Source: a virus. Taken from it: 64,000 nt of DNA. A program made the position numbers and the translations under genes. Below are positions 13,919 to 22,873 of the stretch, in pieces. The stretch is from positions 62,001-126,000 of IMG/VR virus record IMGVR_UViG_3300042924_006566; one strand, written 5' to 3'. The notes under the pieces are model-generated. The model saw nothing but the letters and a program-made list of their open reading frames with translations. It ran no database searches and had not been told where the DNA came from. Numbering within the stretch: the first letter of the stretch is position 1; each line of letters opens with the position of its first letter.

Positions 13919-14126
13919 TTAACAACACCTTACTTGCATCAAATCCTTCAACGAAAGTTTCAGCTACAATTTCAGCTTGATCAAATGATGTAACCGTGCG
14001 TTTTTCAATAATTCGACCTCTAATGAAGAAAGTAACCTCCCATTTACTGTGTCGGGAGTCCCAGTTCGATTCAATCAAATTGACTGTTGCTTTTCTGTCA
14101 CCAGATTCATAACATTGTGAAGTCAT
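13911..14126 (-). CDS. hypothetical protein, 71 aa
   Basis: ATG-start, beta-rich, no recognised motif. Overlaps the MazG-like gene by eight bases. Confidence 0.75.
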   Translation of the reverse strand: MTSQCYESGDRKATVNLIESNWDSRHSKWEVTFFIRGRIIEKRTVTSFDQAEIVAETFVEGFDASKVLLNE

Positions 14127-14135
14127 ATAGCATCC

Positions 14136-16262
14136 TCATGTGATAAGACCAATAAAACGATTTAAAATTACTCGGTTATTAACTCGAGCGCTTGCATATT
14201 TGGAAAATGCCGAAACTAAACCACGGCGTGTGACATTTTCTTTTACTACAAAATCTGCATCTTCTTCCGTATTTAGAGAGTTGGAACGAAGTACATAATA
14301 ATCACTAAATTCAGTTGTGTCAACTACAATAAATTTTTCTTTACGGAATTTACTTTTAATGTTTTCGAGCTCATTATTATTTTGAATTGAGCCAAAAAAT
14401 TTATTAATATTCTGCATAAGTTCTCTTTGTGTTGTAACATAGAAACCAATTACATTCGAATTGGTTCTTTTTTTGAAAAGAGAAATCAAAGCATTTGTTT
14501 GCAACCAGGCACGTCTGTGATAAACATTTTTATATTTTTCCTGATTCTTTGTTACGGGATCAACTATAACAATATCCGTAATGTTTTCACGGAAATATCT
14601 ACTATCAATTTGTTCTGGTTTCAAATCGGAATTAAAATATTCCGAAATATAATTACTGTCACCATCAGTTAGAATAATAGTATTTACAATTTGCAATTTA
14701 TATTTTTTCTGAAATTCTGGAACAATTTCCATTGCACAAATGATGGATTCATTCAGAGGAGTTCCACACATTTTCAACCACGAAGGACCACAACCACTAT
14801 AGGTGTAGTTTCCTATTCCGGAAATATTCATCAAAACGCCTCCGGCTTCAATGAATTCGGACGCACTCATTCTGCTGGAGAGAATGTTCGCCAAATAGAA
14901 ATCATCAATATGAAAATCTCCTGTTTTTGGGTTTTGAATAAAGTTGCAGTGATTACCTCTATCACCAACGAAACTGTAGACCTCAAATGGAATATTTACT
15001 TTTTTGCAAAAGAAAACCAAATTTAATAACTGTTTTACTGTATTGCCAATATGTACGGACATTGAACCAGACCAATCCAAAAACATCACCAGCCCATGTG
15101 ATTTGCCACCAGGAACAACTGTAATTTTCTTAAAAATATCTTCATTGAATTGATATGAAAAAATCTTGTTTAGATCCAAATCACCGGTTTTTGCGGTACT
15201 AGAACGTTTCAGTTGTTCTGCGTTTTTACGCATTTCAAATTCTTTTACCAAATATGATACAACACGATTCGACTCGCGCCGATATTCAATAAATTTTCTC
15301 TTTGCGGAACCAAAACCTTCTTCTTTATAATTCTTGTAAAGAATTTTATAATCAAGAATGGTTTTTTCTGTTTCTACTTTTGGAATATTAATATATTTGT
15401 ACGAAATATCTTTATCAGCAAAAAGCTGACTTTCGTTTTTGCGATAGGCTTCGTCAGTAAAAGATTTAATCGCATCATCGGAAGAATATCCACCAGATGT
15501 TGAGTCATCTCTATCATCTTCATCTTCAAGATTCGAATCACCAATATCATTTGAATCCTCAGATGGTTCTGCTATAGAATCTTCCGATTCATTTGATCCA
15601 TCATATTCTTCTTGTTCATAATCATCAAATGGCATGTCGCCATTAATGGAATCATCGAAGTCATCCATAAAATCATCAGAAGACTTTCGAATTTTTTTGT
15701 TTTCTTCTTGTTGAGTCTTCATGTAATCGATAATTTTCTTTGAAACCGAAATTACATCATCAAAAGTTTCTGTGATTTCAACTTCTCTGAGTAAATTTCG
15801 TTCTTCTTCATTAAATTTAATACCAGAATTAACACCACATTTAAAATGAAGATTAATCCTATCAATAAAATTCATGAAGTTGAGATTTTTATTCTTTGTC
15901 TCGAAAAAATCGCGGTCATTTAATTCTTTATAACCTTTTAAAAATGAATTTTTCAAACCAGGATAACGCGACTTAATCTTTCTTTCGATACGAGCATCTT
16001 CAACTACATTCACGATACTCGATTGAAGATTATCTTTACGGGCTTGCAACATACCCTCAAGAGGTGTATAGAGTGCGTGACCAACTTCATGACCCATAAA
16101 CAGATCATATAAGTTGGATGAAATGTTGTTGTCCAGAATTGGAACAGTTAGAATTCGGTTTCTTACATCAAAAGATGCGGTAGTAACATTCTTTTGTTCA
16201 ATTATTAAATTCTCAGTGGCCATCAATTTGGCCAAAATAGACTTAGAATCGACTAAACTCAT
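14136..16262 (-). CDS. CobT-like VWA protein with metallopeptidase domain
   Basis: 708 residues. The N-terminal half carries HEVGHAL (residues 58-64), a zincin motif with a plausible third ligand in NVVEDARIE (about 87-95). A long Asp/Glu/Ser linker (about 210-265) follows. The C-terminal half has a von Willebrand A domain with a MIDAS-type DWSGS and a later TDGDS. Similar proteins are conserved in T4-like phages of aquatic bacteria with no assigned role; CobT-type VWA proteins usually partner an AAA+ ATPase, and the one at 732-1619 is a candidate partner (inference). Confidence 0.85.
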   Translation of the reverse strand: MSLVDSKSILAKLMATENLIIEQKNVTTASFDVRNRILTVPILDNNISSNLYDLFMGHEVGHALYTPLEGMLQARKDNLQSSIVNVVEDARIERKIKSRYPGLKNSFLKGYKELNDRDFFETKNKNLNFMNFIDRINLHFKCGVNSGIKFNEEERNLLREVEITETFDDVISVSKKIIDYMKTQQEENKKIRKSSDDFMDDFDDSINGDMPFDDYEQEEYDGSNESEDSIAEPSEDSNDIGDSNLEDEDDRDDSTSGGYSSDDAIKSFTDEAYRKNESQLFADKDISYKYINIPKVETEKTILDYKILYKNYKEEGFGSAKRKFIEYRRESNRVVSYLVKEFEMRKNAEQLKRSSTAKTGDLDLNKIFSYQFNEDIFKKITVVPGGKSHGLVMFLDWSGSMSVHIGNTVKQLLNLVFFCKKVNIPFEVYSFVGDRGNHCNFIQNPKTGDFHIDDFYLANILSSRMSASEFIEAGGVLMNISGIGNYTYSGCGPSWLKMCGTPLNESIICAMEIVPEFQKKYKLQIVNTIILTDGDSNYISEYFNSDLKPEQIDSRYFRENITDIVIVDPVTKNQEKYKNVYHRRAWLQTNALISLFKKRTNSNVIGFYVTTQRELMQNINKFFGSIQNNNELENIKSKFRKEKFIVVDTTEFSDYYVLRSNSLNTEEDADFVVKENVTRRGLVSAFSKYASARVNNRVILNRFIGLIT

Positions 16263-16286
16263 TGATTTCTCCTGTATTGAGAAAGA

Positions 16287-16315
16287 ATTCTAACACAACT
16301 TTTACAGTAAATCAA
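16287..16315 (-). promoter_or_regulatory. sigma70-type promoter for the VWA gene
   Basis: Minus strand TTGATT (16315-16310), 17-bp spacer, TAGAAT (16292-16287). Palindrome GTTGTTTTTTTACAAC at 16332-16347 is 16 bp upstream. Confidence 0.65.
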
Positions 16316-16320
16316 ATAAA

Positions 16321-16536
16321 TTATTCGGATTGTTGTTTTTTTACAACATCATCGGCTTCTTCGACGTATGAAGTATAACTCTTGTTGTAGTTATTTTTTG
16401 TAGTTTCATACTGATTTTGATCTTTTTCGTGTCCAGACAATGATGCCCAAGAACGAACAACACTTTCCAGACTTTTCCAGGGATTATTTTCCGAATTTAT
16501 TGTGTCGGAATTAACAAAATATTCATCTTCACGCAT
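16321..16536 (-). CDS. hypothetical protein, 71 aa
   Basis: ATG at 16536 with GAAAGAAAG upstream; a TTG at 16557 overlapping the preceding stop is possible but less likely. Polar, Asn/Ser/Glu-rich. Its final codons contain the 16-bp palindrome. Confidence 0.65.
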   Translation of the reverse strand: MREDEYFVNSDTINSENNPWKSLESVVRSWASLSGHEKDQNQYETTKNNYNKSYTSYVEEADDVVKKQQSE

Positions 16537-16553
16537 AAAATACTTTCTTTCTA

Positions 16554-16922
16554 TCAAAGAACTTCATTTTTTCTACCCAAAGAGGCAGGATTCATACCCT
16601 CAGACACGTAAACATAGTTACTTTTATGTAGAGGCGCTACGGACTTACTGATTGAATCGATTTTTTCACGATCCGAGGGTGAAAGGCGATGATAATCCCT
16701 CATGATTCCTGTTTTTGTTAGTGGTCCTGTAACCCAATCGTTAAGAGAATCGATTTTCTTTTCAGGTTTTAGTGTAACACTCTTAATTTCTGTCTTTTTG
16801 ACAGTAATATTGATGAATTTTTGTGCAGTCTGATGTGACTTCAGCCAATTTTCGTATTGTTCGCGCTCAGCTTTGGGTTTATTTCTTTTTTTGGATTTAG
16901 GAATCCTTGTATAGATCATCAT
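16554..16922 (-). CDS. hypothetical basic protein, 122 aa
   Basis: ATG at 16922 with AGGAG six bases upstream. Basic N-terminal third (RIPKSKKRNKPKAERE). Contains GIMRDYHRLSPSDREKI. No family recognised. Promoter at 16952-16980. Confidence 0.75.
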   Translation of the reverse strand: MMIYTRIPKSKKRNKPKAEREQYENWLKSHQTAQKFINITVKKTEIKSVTLKPEKKIDSLNDWVTGPLTKTGIMRDYHRLSPSDREKIDSISKSVAPLHKSNYVYVSEGMNPASLGRKNEVL

Positions 16923-16951
16923 AAACAACTCCTAATTGAAGTGGAGTTTGT

Positions 16952-16980
16952 ATTGTACTCATTTTTTGAGTTTGTGTCAA
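16952..16980 (-). promoter_or_regulatory. sigma70-type promoter
   Basis: Minus strand TTGACA (16980-16975), 17-bp spacer, TACAAT (16957-16952). Palindrome GTTGTTTTTTTACAAC at 16988-17003 is 7 bp upstream. Confidence 0.8.
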
Positions 16981-17004
16981 TATGACAGTTGTTTTTTTAC
17001 AACA

Positions 17005-17217
17005 CTAAGCAGTTCTTCTTCCGTTTTTTCGACTGGATTTTGTATAATCTCCATAATAGTTATCTTCTTCTTCATAAATTTTCAATAACTCATCATAATT
17101 GTGATTTTTTATCTTTTTAATTTCAGAGTGTTCATCTCGATTTCTTTTTTTATTTGAAAAACCATAATCATCATTATAATCTTTATGTTTTCGAAACTTA
17201 CCTAAAAATTTAGACAC
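17005..17217 (-). CDS. hypothetical basic protein, 70 aa (GTG start)
   Basis: GTG at 17217 has AGGAG eight bases upstream within the preceding gene's end. Lys/Arg/Asn/Asp-rich and probably disordered. Unknown. Confidence 0.65.
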   Translation of the reverse strand: MSKFLGKFRKHKDYNDDYGFSNKKRNRDEHSEIKKIKNHNYDELLKIYEEEDNYYGDYTKSSRKNGRRTA

Positions 17218-17604
17218 TTAAAAATCTCCTAGTTTTATGACTTCAAAAGTAATGCCACGTATTTTTGTTTCTGGCATATTGTGCATATCCTCATTTGAAA
17301 TGTAAAGTAATTCGGAATTAGGATAACAAATTTTTACTAATTTTAGTAGATTGCAAACGGTACCATCTGAATCGTCAAATTCAAATATTTCACTAATATA
17401 TCTGATACTTTCTAATATTTGTTTGCGCCGGTGAAAGTTTAATGTAAATCCACCGCGACAAAGTTCTAAAAAATTATCAGAGTGTAAACCAACAATTAAC
17501 CAATCGCCTTTTTTCCTACACTTTTTTAGAAAATTTAATTCCTCCAATGATATTGAATCAAATTCTCCGGATACTACAACAATTTTTTCTTTTTTCGTTG
17601 TCAT
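17218..17604 (-). CDS. degenerate cytidylyltransferase-like protein, 128 aa
   Basis: The fold signature of the TagD/RfaE-type nucleotidyltransferase superfamily is visible: VVVSGEFDS at the N-terminus, GDWLIVGLHSD, RRKQILESIRYISE. The catalytic HxGH that should follow GxFD is replaced by SISLEEL, so it may be inactive as a nucleotidyltransferase. ATGA overlap with the upstream gene. Confidence 0.7.
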   Translation of the reverse strand: MTTKKEKIVVVSGEFDSISLEELNFLKKCRKKGDWLIVGLHSDNFLELCRGGFTLNFHRRKQILESIRYISEIFEFDDSDGTVCNLLKLVKICYPNSELLYISNEDMHNMPETKIRGITFEVIKLGDF

Positions 17605-18026
17605 GGTAAAAGATTTGGAAAGGCTTCTTTTACAAATTTATAGTCCAAGCCCTTTATGCCAAAATCTTTTCTAAAGATTCCTAAAATAATTTCAACTTCA
17701 CGCGGTTCAATTGATTCTAACATTTGAGTAAGGATTTGATTTCTTTTATCGTTGGACAGAGATTCTGCTGTTGCATCTCCAACTCTAAACAAATAGAGTC
17801 TCCGCAATTGAGAATTTAAATTATCGAAAGTAATTCCTGGTAAAATATCGGTAGGTATTTTATAATTTTCTGGCAGTTCACTAATCATCCATTGATACTG
17901 TGGATGGAAACATAGTTCTAAAACTTTTACAAGAGTTGAGGAAAGATTATTTCCTATTACATCCATTCTTTCTTTTTTATTTTTAGCTTTCTCAAATTCA
18001 TCAAATATTTCATATATATTTTTCAT
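17601..18026 (-). CDS. DUF6433-like conserved T4-like phage protein
   Basis: 141 residues, helical. Contains FDEFEKAKNKKERMDVI and LPGITFDNLNSQLRRLYLF, typical of a family found next to RNase H in many T4-like phages. Role unknown. Abuts the RNase H gene. Confidence 0.8.
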   Translation of the reverse strand: MKNIYEIFDEFEKAKNKKERMDVIGNNLSSTLVKVLELCFHPQYQWMISELPENYKIPTDILPGITFDNLNSQLRRLYLFRVGDATAESLSNDKRNQILTQMLESIEPREVEIILGIFRKDFGIKGLDYKFVKEAFPNLLP

Positions 18027-18883
18027 TAAAATTCCTCAATCACCTCTATTAAGTTTTTAAGTTTATTTGCAATAAAGTAATTTAAAATCTTCGATCTCGC
18101 AACCGGCTTTGCTTCTATGTAATTATTTATGATTTTATCTTTGATTGCAACGGGCGTAAAGGATAGGTCAATTAGAGTTTGATTTCTGGAAAATCCGACT
18201 TGTGCTTCAGAAATATATTGTGAAGCATCTTCATTCAAAAACTTTTCCAATTTTGTTTTATTTATTGGTGTTTGCCGGATATCACGAACAAAACAATCAG
18301 CAGATGAAACTATATTAGGAATACCATCTCCTTTATCGCCACGAATAATTTTCTCTTTCAATTCAATCAACGGATTATCCGAAAGAATGAATTTTTTCAT
18401 TGCTGGATTATATTGTTTGATTTTAAATTTATCATTGTTATATCTTTGCAATTGCAAAAAGTCACCATCACTGGAAATAATCAAAACATTTTCATGTGCG
18501 ACACTTCTTGGTGCAAGTGTACCTATAATATCATCAGCTTCCGCACCTTCAACATCAATCACTTTATATGGCATGTTTTCACGCAGTTCATCTTTGAACT
18601 TCGCCAACATGTTAAAAATTGAATGCCAATCCAAATCGGACTTTTCTCGATTTTTCTTTCGACCAGCTTTGTAAAATGGAAAAAATTCTTTTCTCCAGTA
18701 TTTCTTGTTATCGCAACATAAAACAACTTCACCATATTCATTTCTAAAATTTTTTAGATGTGTACGGAGAATATTCAGTATCATATGTCGAATGAGATTT
18801 TCGTCCAACTTGACACCTTTTTGTGAAGAAATTTGTGCCATAAGACCGGACAACAACACTTGATTCAAATCAACCAAAATCAT
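18026..18883 (-). CDS. rnh: T4-type RNase H (FEN-1 family 5' nuclease)
   Basis: 285 residues. Metal-binding acidic residues appear in ILVDLNQVLL, CCDNKKYWRKEF, EGAEADDIIGTLA, ISSDGDFLQL and IRGDKGDGIPN, in the order of T4 Rnh and other flap nucleases. It removes RNA primers and 5' flaps from lagging strands. ATG at 18883 chosen because GAGAG lies seven bases upstream; an ATG at 18889 overlaps that site and a GTG at 18913 lacks one. Confidence 0.9.
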   Translation of the reverse strand: MILVDLNQVLLSGLMAQISSQKGVKLDENLIRHMILNILRTHLKNFRNEYGEVVLCCDNKKYWRKEFFPFYKAGRKKNREKSDLDWHSIFNMLAKFKDELRENMPYKVIDVEGAEADDIIGTLAPRSVAHENVLIISSDGDFLQLQRYNNDKFKIKQYNPAMKKFILSDNPLIELKEKIIRGDKGDGIPNIVSSADCFVRDIRQTPINKTKLEKFLNEDASQYISEAQVGFSRNQTLIDLSFTPVAIKDKIINNYIEAKPVARSKILNYFIANKLKNLIEVIEEF

Positions 18884-18915
18884 GATCATTCTCTCTTTAA
18901 AATATAGACTCACAT

Positions 18916-18944
18916 ATTTTAGTAGATTTTATCTATTCTGTCAA
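18916..18944 (-). promoter_or_regulatory. sigma70-type promoter for RNase H
   Basis: Minus strand TTGACA (18944-18939), 17-bp spacer, TAAAAT (18921-18916), inside the 3' end of the upstream gene. Confidence 0.65.
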
Positions 18945-19257
18945 TAGCTTCTTTGACAAATTTTTTTGAAGTTGTTGTTTTTTTCGCAACAAACCCATAC
19001 CAATCTTGTGGTATTAAATTTGAAACATATTCCCTCGGATCTGAAAATATTGCTTCAAACACATCTTTATCTTTTATACCATTTTCGTCGGTTTTGAAAA
19101 GAATGATGTGCCAGGTCGGTCCAATATTGCTATCATCTACAAGTTTTCCTTTTTTTCCATATCTTGCAGCTTCAATATGCACTTTATCACTTTCTTCATG
19201 TGGTAAAAAAAATAAAACATCGAAATCTGAAGAAATTTGTTTAAAAGGTTCTATCAT
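18919..19257 (-). CDS. hypothetical protein, 112 aa
   Basis: ATG-start, mixed alpha/beta, with GPTWHIILFKTDENG in the middle and a basic KKTTTSKKF segment near the end. ATGA overlap with the nuclease gene upstream. Unknown. Confidence 0.75.
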   Translation of the reverse strand: MIEPFKQISSDFDVLFFLPHEESDKVHIEAARYGKKGKLVDDSNIGPTWHIILFKTDENGIKDKDVFEAIFSDPREYVSNLIPQDWYGFVAKKTTTSKKFVKEAIDRIDKIY

Positions 19258-19664
19258 CTTAATCCTCTGATGTGTGATTTTCTCACTCTAACCATAATCC
19301 ATGTATTATAATAATTATCATTTTCTAAAACACAATTTGTGAATTGTTCTTTTGCTTCCAAATAACCACATTCACCTTTAGTTTTACATAAATGAATTAT
19401 TTCTCTTTTGAAGTTTTCTTTTCCTAGTTGATTCACATCATTTAATAGTTCTGCGTTTGAACCATAGTATATCAGCCAATCACTGAATACTTTTATTTTC
19501 TTTTTTTTACCTTTTACTTGTTTTGTTTTTGAAGAATAAAAGAATTTTTTTCCGATATATTTTTTGTTTGTTAATAGATTTGTTATACAATAAACAAAAC
19601 CATAATTTTCTTTTATTTCTTCTTCTGTAAAATTTTTATCTTTATGAGTCCAGTTTAGTTCCAT
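19254..19664 (-). CDS. GIY-YIG-like endonuclease
   Basis: 136 residues: FVYCITNLLTNKKYIGKK gives the VY...YIG variant of the GIY-YIG core, followed by SDWLIYYGSN and REIIHLC, with a late Glu (YLEAKEQF) in the catalytic position. This arrangement occurs in free-standing T4-like phage nucleases related to homing enzymes. Whether it is a homing enzyme or a DNA-degrading or repair nuclease is open. Confidence 0.75.
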   Translation of the reverse strand: MELNWTHKDKNFTEEEIKENYGFVYCITNLLTNKKYIGKKFFYSSKTKQVKGKKKKIKVFSDWLIYYGSNAELLNDVNQLGKENFKREIIHLCKTKGECGYLEAKEQFTNCVLENDNYYNTWIMVRVRKSHIRGLR

Positions 19665-19840
19665 TTGTCTCCATCATCATCAGAATCGTCATCCTCTATA
19701 TATTCTTCGGACAATTCATCGATGGCTTCGCCACAAAAAGGGCAAAACTGGGGGTATTCTTCAGAAACAAATTCTTCTCTGTATGCTACATCGAATGATG
19801 ATTCGCAATTGAGACATTCTCCGGTTACTGACTTATTCAT
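19655..19840 (-). CDS. zinc-ribbon protein, 61 aa
   Basis: CLNC at 9-12 and CPFCG at 33-37 form a zinc ribbon; the tail is Asp/Glu-rich. Overlaps the nuclease gene by 10 bases. Confidence 0.8.
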   Translation of the reverse strand: MNKSVTGECLNCESSFDVAYREEFVSEEYPQFCPFCGEAIDELSEEYIEDDDSDDDGDKWN

Positions 19841-19849
19841 TTTTTCTCC

Positions 19850-20839
19850 TTAGTTAGCCCAAACATCACCCCAATCGCCAGTCAATGCTCCCTTGGCATA
19901 ATCTGTAGCGCGGTTTTCGAAAAAATTTGTATGTGTTGGTGCATTAATCATTTCTTCAACCCAAGGCAATGGATTCTTTTTGACTTTCATAATTCCTTTA
20001 AGGCCAAGGCTGATAAGGCGACGATCAGCAATATACCGGATATAACGTTTAACGTCATTAGCGTCCAGACCATCCATAGGACCCATGCCGAATGCCAAAT
20101 CAATAAACCTGTCTTCGAGAGCAACCATTCTCTCAGCAATTGAATATATTTTTCCTTTAAGTTCGTCATTCCAGATTTCCTTATTTTCTTCAACATAAGC
20201 TCTGAATAACTTGATCATATTTTCTGCATGTTGTGTCTCGTCAACAATTGACCATGTTACAATTTGTCCCATGCCCTTCATTTTTCCGTGTCTTGGAAAA
20301 TTTAATAACATGATGAATGAACTGAATAGTTGCATACCTTCTGTGAATGCACTAAAAGCAGCAATATGTGTTGCAGTTGATTCGGCCGTTCCATTCTTAG
20401 AAGAAATTTCGGTGATATACTCATGTTTATCTCTCATTTCTTCGTATGCTAAAAATTGATTATATGTGCTCTCTGGCATACCGAGAGTTTCAATTAAATG
20501 AGAATAAGCTGCAATGTGTAGTGCTTCTCTAGCAGAGAAACCCAACAACATCATTCGGACTTCAGGTTGAGGAAAATATGGCAAATAATTGCGAACATAC
20601 CCACCAGCAACATCAATGTCTCCTTGAGTGAAAAAACGAAAAATATGAGTTAGAAATTGTTTTTCTTCATTCGTTAATCTTTTCTTCCAATCTTTAACAT
20701 CTTCCAACATCGGAACTTCTGTATGCAACCAATGACTTTGTTCATGCTTTAACCATGCATCGTAAGCCCAAGGATAATTGAAAGGTTTAAAATGATTTCT
20801 TTCATCCGTAAGTTTTTGTTCTGAAACTTTTTTAATCAT
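19850..20839 (-). CDS. nrdB: ribonucleotide reductase class I small subunit NrdB
   Basis: 329 residues. FSAREALHIAAYSHLIE supplies the ExxH iron ligands and the radical tyrosine four residues after His, as in E. coli NrdB. A second ligand set is in DETQHAENM. It forms the tyrosyl-radical subunit that, with NrdA, makes dNDPs for phage replication. ATG at 20839 is chosen: AAAGGA lies nine bases upstream and it overlaps the thioredoxin stop (ATGA). Confidence 0.95.
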   Translation of the reverse strand: MIKKVSEQKLTDERNHFKPFNYPWAYDAWLKHEQSHWLHTEVPMLEDVKDWKKRLTNEEKQFLTHIFRFFTQGDIDVAGGYVRNYLPYFPQPEVRMMLLGFSAREALHIAAYSHLIETLGMPESTYNQFLAYEEMRDKHEYITEISSKNGTAESTATHIAAFSAFTEGMQLFSSFIMLLNFPRHGKMKGMGQIVTWSIVDETQHAENMIKLFRAYVEENKEIWNDELKGKIYSIAERMVALEDRFIDLAFGMGPMDGLDANDVKRYIRYIADRRLISLGLKGIMKVKKNPLPWVEEMINAPTHTNFFENRATDYAKGALTGDWGDVWAN

Positions 20840-21075
20840 CTTGCCCATTCCTTTAATTGTTCGATTGTTTTTGTGCCTATAGATCTTTTGACTTCAATAT
20901 TTTCATCAATAAGGACTAATGTTGGAACCGATCTAATTCCGTATTCAATCGCCAAATCATTGTGAACATCAATATCAATAACTTCTACTGGTATGTTTAA
21001 TTTTGCTTCTTCCAAATTTTTGGCTAACGAGTTACAAGGCTGACACCAAGATGCTGTGAATCTAAGTATTTTCAT
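20836..21075 (-). CDS. thioredoxin
   Basis: 79 residues with FTASWCQPCNSL (CxxC active site) and the SVPTLVLID cis-Pro loop. Placed between nrdA and nrdB, so most likely the electron donor of the phage ribonucleotide reductase (inference from context). Confidence 0.9.
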   Translation of the reverse strand: MKILRFTASWCQPCNSLAKNLEEAKLNIPVEVIDIDVHNDLAIEYGIRSVPTLVLIDENIEVKRSIGTKTIEQLKEWAR

Positions 21076-21078
21076 TTT

Positions 21079-22869
21079 TTATCCTTCGCAAGCTATACAA
21101 TCGTTTCCTTGAGCAATTTGTGTCATGTCAAGTTCTTTGATTACCTGTCTTTCAATTTTCTTCGAAACTTTATCTGCTTTTCCAATTTTTTCGGATCTAC
21201 AATAATATAACGTTTTTACTCCTTTTTTCCATGCCATAAAGTGTATAGCATGAACATATTTAATGTTCGAATCGGGACGGAAAAATACATTCAATGATTG
21301 TGCTTGATCAATATACTGTTGTCTATCGGCAGCATGTTCTATGACCCATCTCTGATCAATTTCCATGGAAGTTTTGAATACAGCTTTTTCGTTTTCATCA
21401 AGCCATTCAAGATGTTGCACCGAACCATCATTAGCAATAATAGAAGACCAGACCTCTTCAGACCATCCCTCTGCATGGCCTTTTGAATGTTTTTGAATAA
21501 TTCTATCGAAATACTTATTTTTGTTTAGTGATGAGCCAGATAACGTGTCCTGACGATAAGCGTTAGCGCGATAAGGCTCGATACTAGGGCTAGTGTTTCC
21601 CATAATGATAGACGAAGAAGCATTTGGAGCAACAGCCATAAGATGACTAAAACGCAGACCAGTCCCACTAGCATCTGGAGCTTCACCTCGTTCTGCTCCC
21701 AAAACCTTATTAGCTTCATCTAATTCCTTCCTAATATGTTTGAATATTTTGTTATTTGTTACCTTTGCCATCACTCCTTCAAAAGCAATGTTATTGCATT
21801 GCAGGTAGGCATGAAAACCAAGAGCGCCAATACCAATTGAACGCTCGCGACTAGCAGAATACTTAGCCCTAGAAATGGAATCAGGAGCATTATCAATAAA
21901 ATACTGAAGCACATTATCCAGCATCTCAGCAACATCTCGCAAAAATAGTTTATCATTTTTCCAATCATCGTAATACTCTAGATTCAAACTTGATAAACAG
22001 CATACAGCAGTTCTTTCTTCATTTGTTGGCAGAATAATTTCTGAACATAAATTGGATTGATTGATTCGTAATCCTTTGTCTTTGAGCCATTGTGGCATCA
22101 TACGATTGCTCGTATCAATATAATGAATATACGGCTCACCTGTATGCATACGCAACTCTAGAATCATTTGCCATAACATCTTTGCGGAAACAACTTCACG
22201 CACTTCGCCGGTGTGTGGATCTTTAAGCTCCCAATTATCATTTGCACCAGGATCAACCATGCACTTTTCGATTACTTGCATGAAATCATCTGTGATGTTA
22301 ATACCATGATGCAGATTCAAACAACGCACATTTGGATCACCGGTTGGTTTTCGCATTTCTAAAAAGGGAATAATATCAGGATGTGAAACATCAAGATATG
22401 CAGCATAAGAGCCGCGACGAGTACGACCCTGGCGGTAGGCGAGAGAGGATGCATCGTAGATTTTAAGGTGAGGCATAACACCAGTAGACTTATCATCAGC
22501 GCTCCGAATACCGAAACCAATGCCCACGCCTCCACCCAACATAGAGAGCCAATTAGTCTCGGACAGATTATCAACTAGACCCTCTGCTGTATCTTCGATA
22601 TAATTTAGAAAACATGATATGGGCATTCCTCTTTTAGATCGGCCGAAAGAAAGTATTGGTGTTGAATATGAAAGCCAATGTTTACTTGAGTAGTCATACA
22701 ACCTCTGAGCATGTTCCGGATTAGAACCAAATGATTTTGAAACATATGCAAATCTATGTTGTGGTGAAGTTTCGTCTTCACGCATGTAAGATTCTTGGAG
22801 TCTTTTAATACCTAACTGGTCGAATAATTTATCTCTTTCTAAGTCTATATTGATGCCGAGATATTTCAT
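21079..22869 (-). CDS. nrdA: ribonucleotide reductase class I large subunit NrdA
   Basis: 596 residues, shorter than E. coli or T4 NrdA because the N-terminal ATP-cone is absent, so dATP inhibition is probably lost. All catalytic features are present: ISCFL Cys86, NLCSE (Asn273, Cys275, Glu277), CC at 290-291, the TLYYC tyrosine pair, and a C-terminal CIAC shuttle. Tight operon with thioredoxin and nrdB. Confidence 0.95.
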   Translation of the reverse strand: MKYLGINIDLERDKLFDQLGIKRLQESYMREDETSPQHRFAYVSKSFGSNPEHAQRLYDYSSKHWLSYSTPILSFGRSKRGMPISCFLNYIEDTAEGLVDNLSETNWLSMLGGGVGIGFGIRSADDKSTGVMPHLKIYDASSLAYRQGRTRRGSYAAYLDVSHPDIIPFLEMRKPTGDPNVRCLNLHHGINITDDFMQVIEKCMVDPGANDNWELKDPHTGEVREVVSAKMLWQMILELRMHTGEPYIHYIDTSNRMMPQWLKDKGLRINQSNLCSEIILPTNEERTAVCCLSSLNLEYYDDWKNDKLFLRDVAEMLDNVLQYFIDNAPDSISRAKYSASRERSIGIGALGFHAYLQCNNIAFEGVMAKVTNNKIFKHIRKELDEANKVLGAERGEAPDASGTGLRFSHLMAVAPNASSSIIMGNTSPSIEPYRANAYRQDTLSGSSLNKNKYFDRIIQKHSKGHAEGWSEEVWSSIIANDGSVQHLEWLDENEKAVFKTSMEIDQRWVIEHAADRQQYIDQAQSLNVFFRPDSNIKYVHAIHFMAWKKGVKTLYYCRSEKIGKADKVSKKIERQVIKELDMTQIAQGNDCIACEG

Positions 22870-22873
22870 GTGT

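Noticed and set aside
18971-18990. Possible further copy of the GTTG...CAAC palindrome
   Set aside because: Centre is nine bases instead of eight and the site lies inside a coding Lys/Thr stretch.
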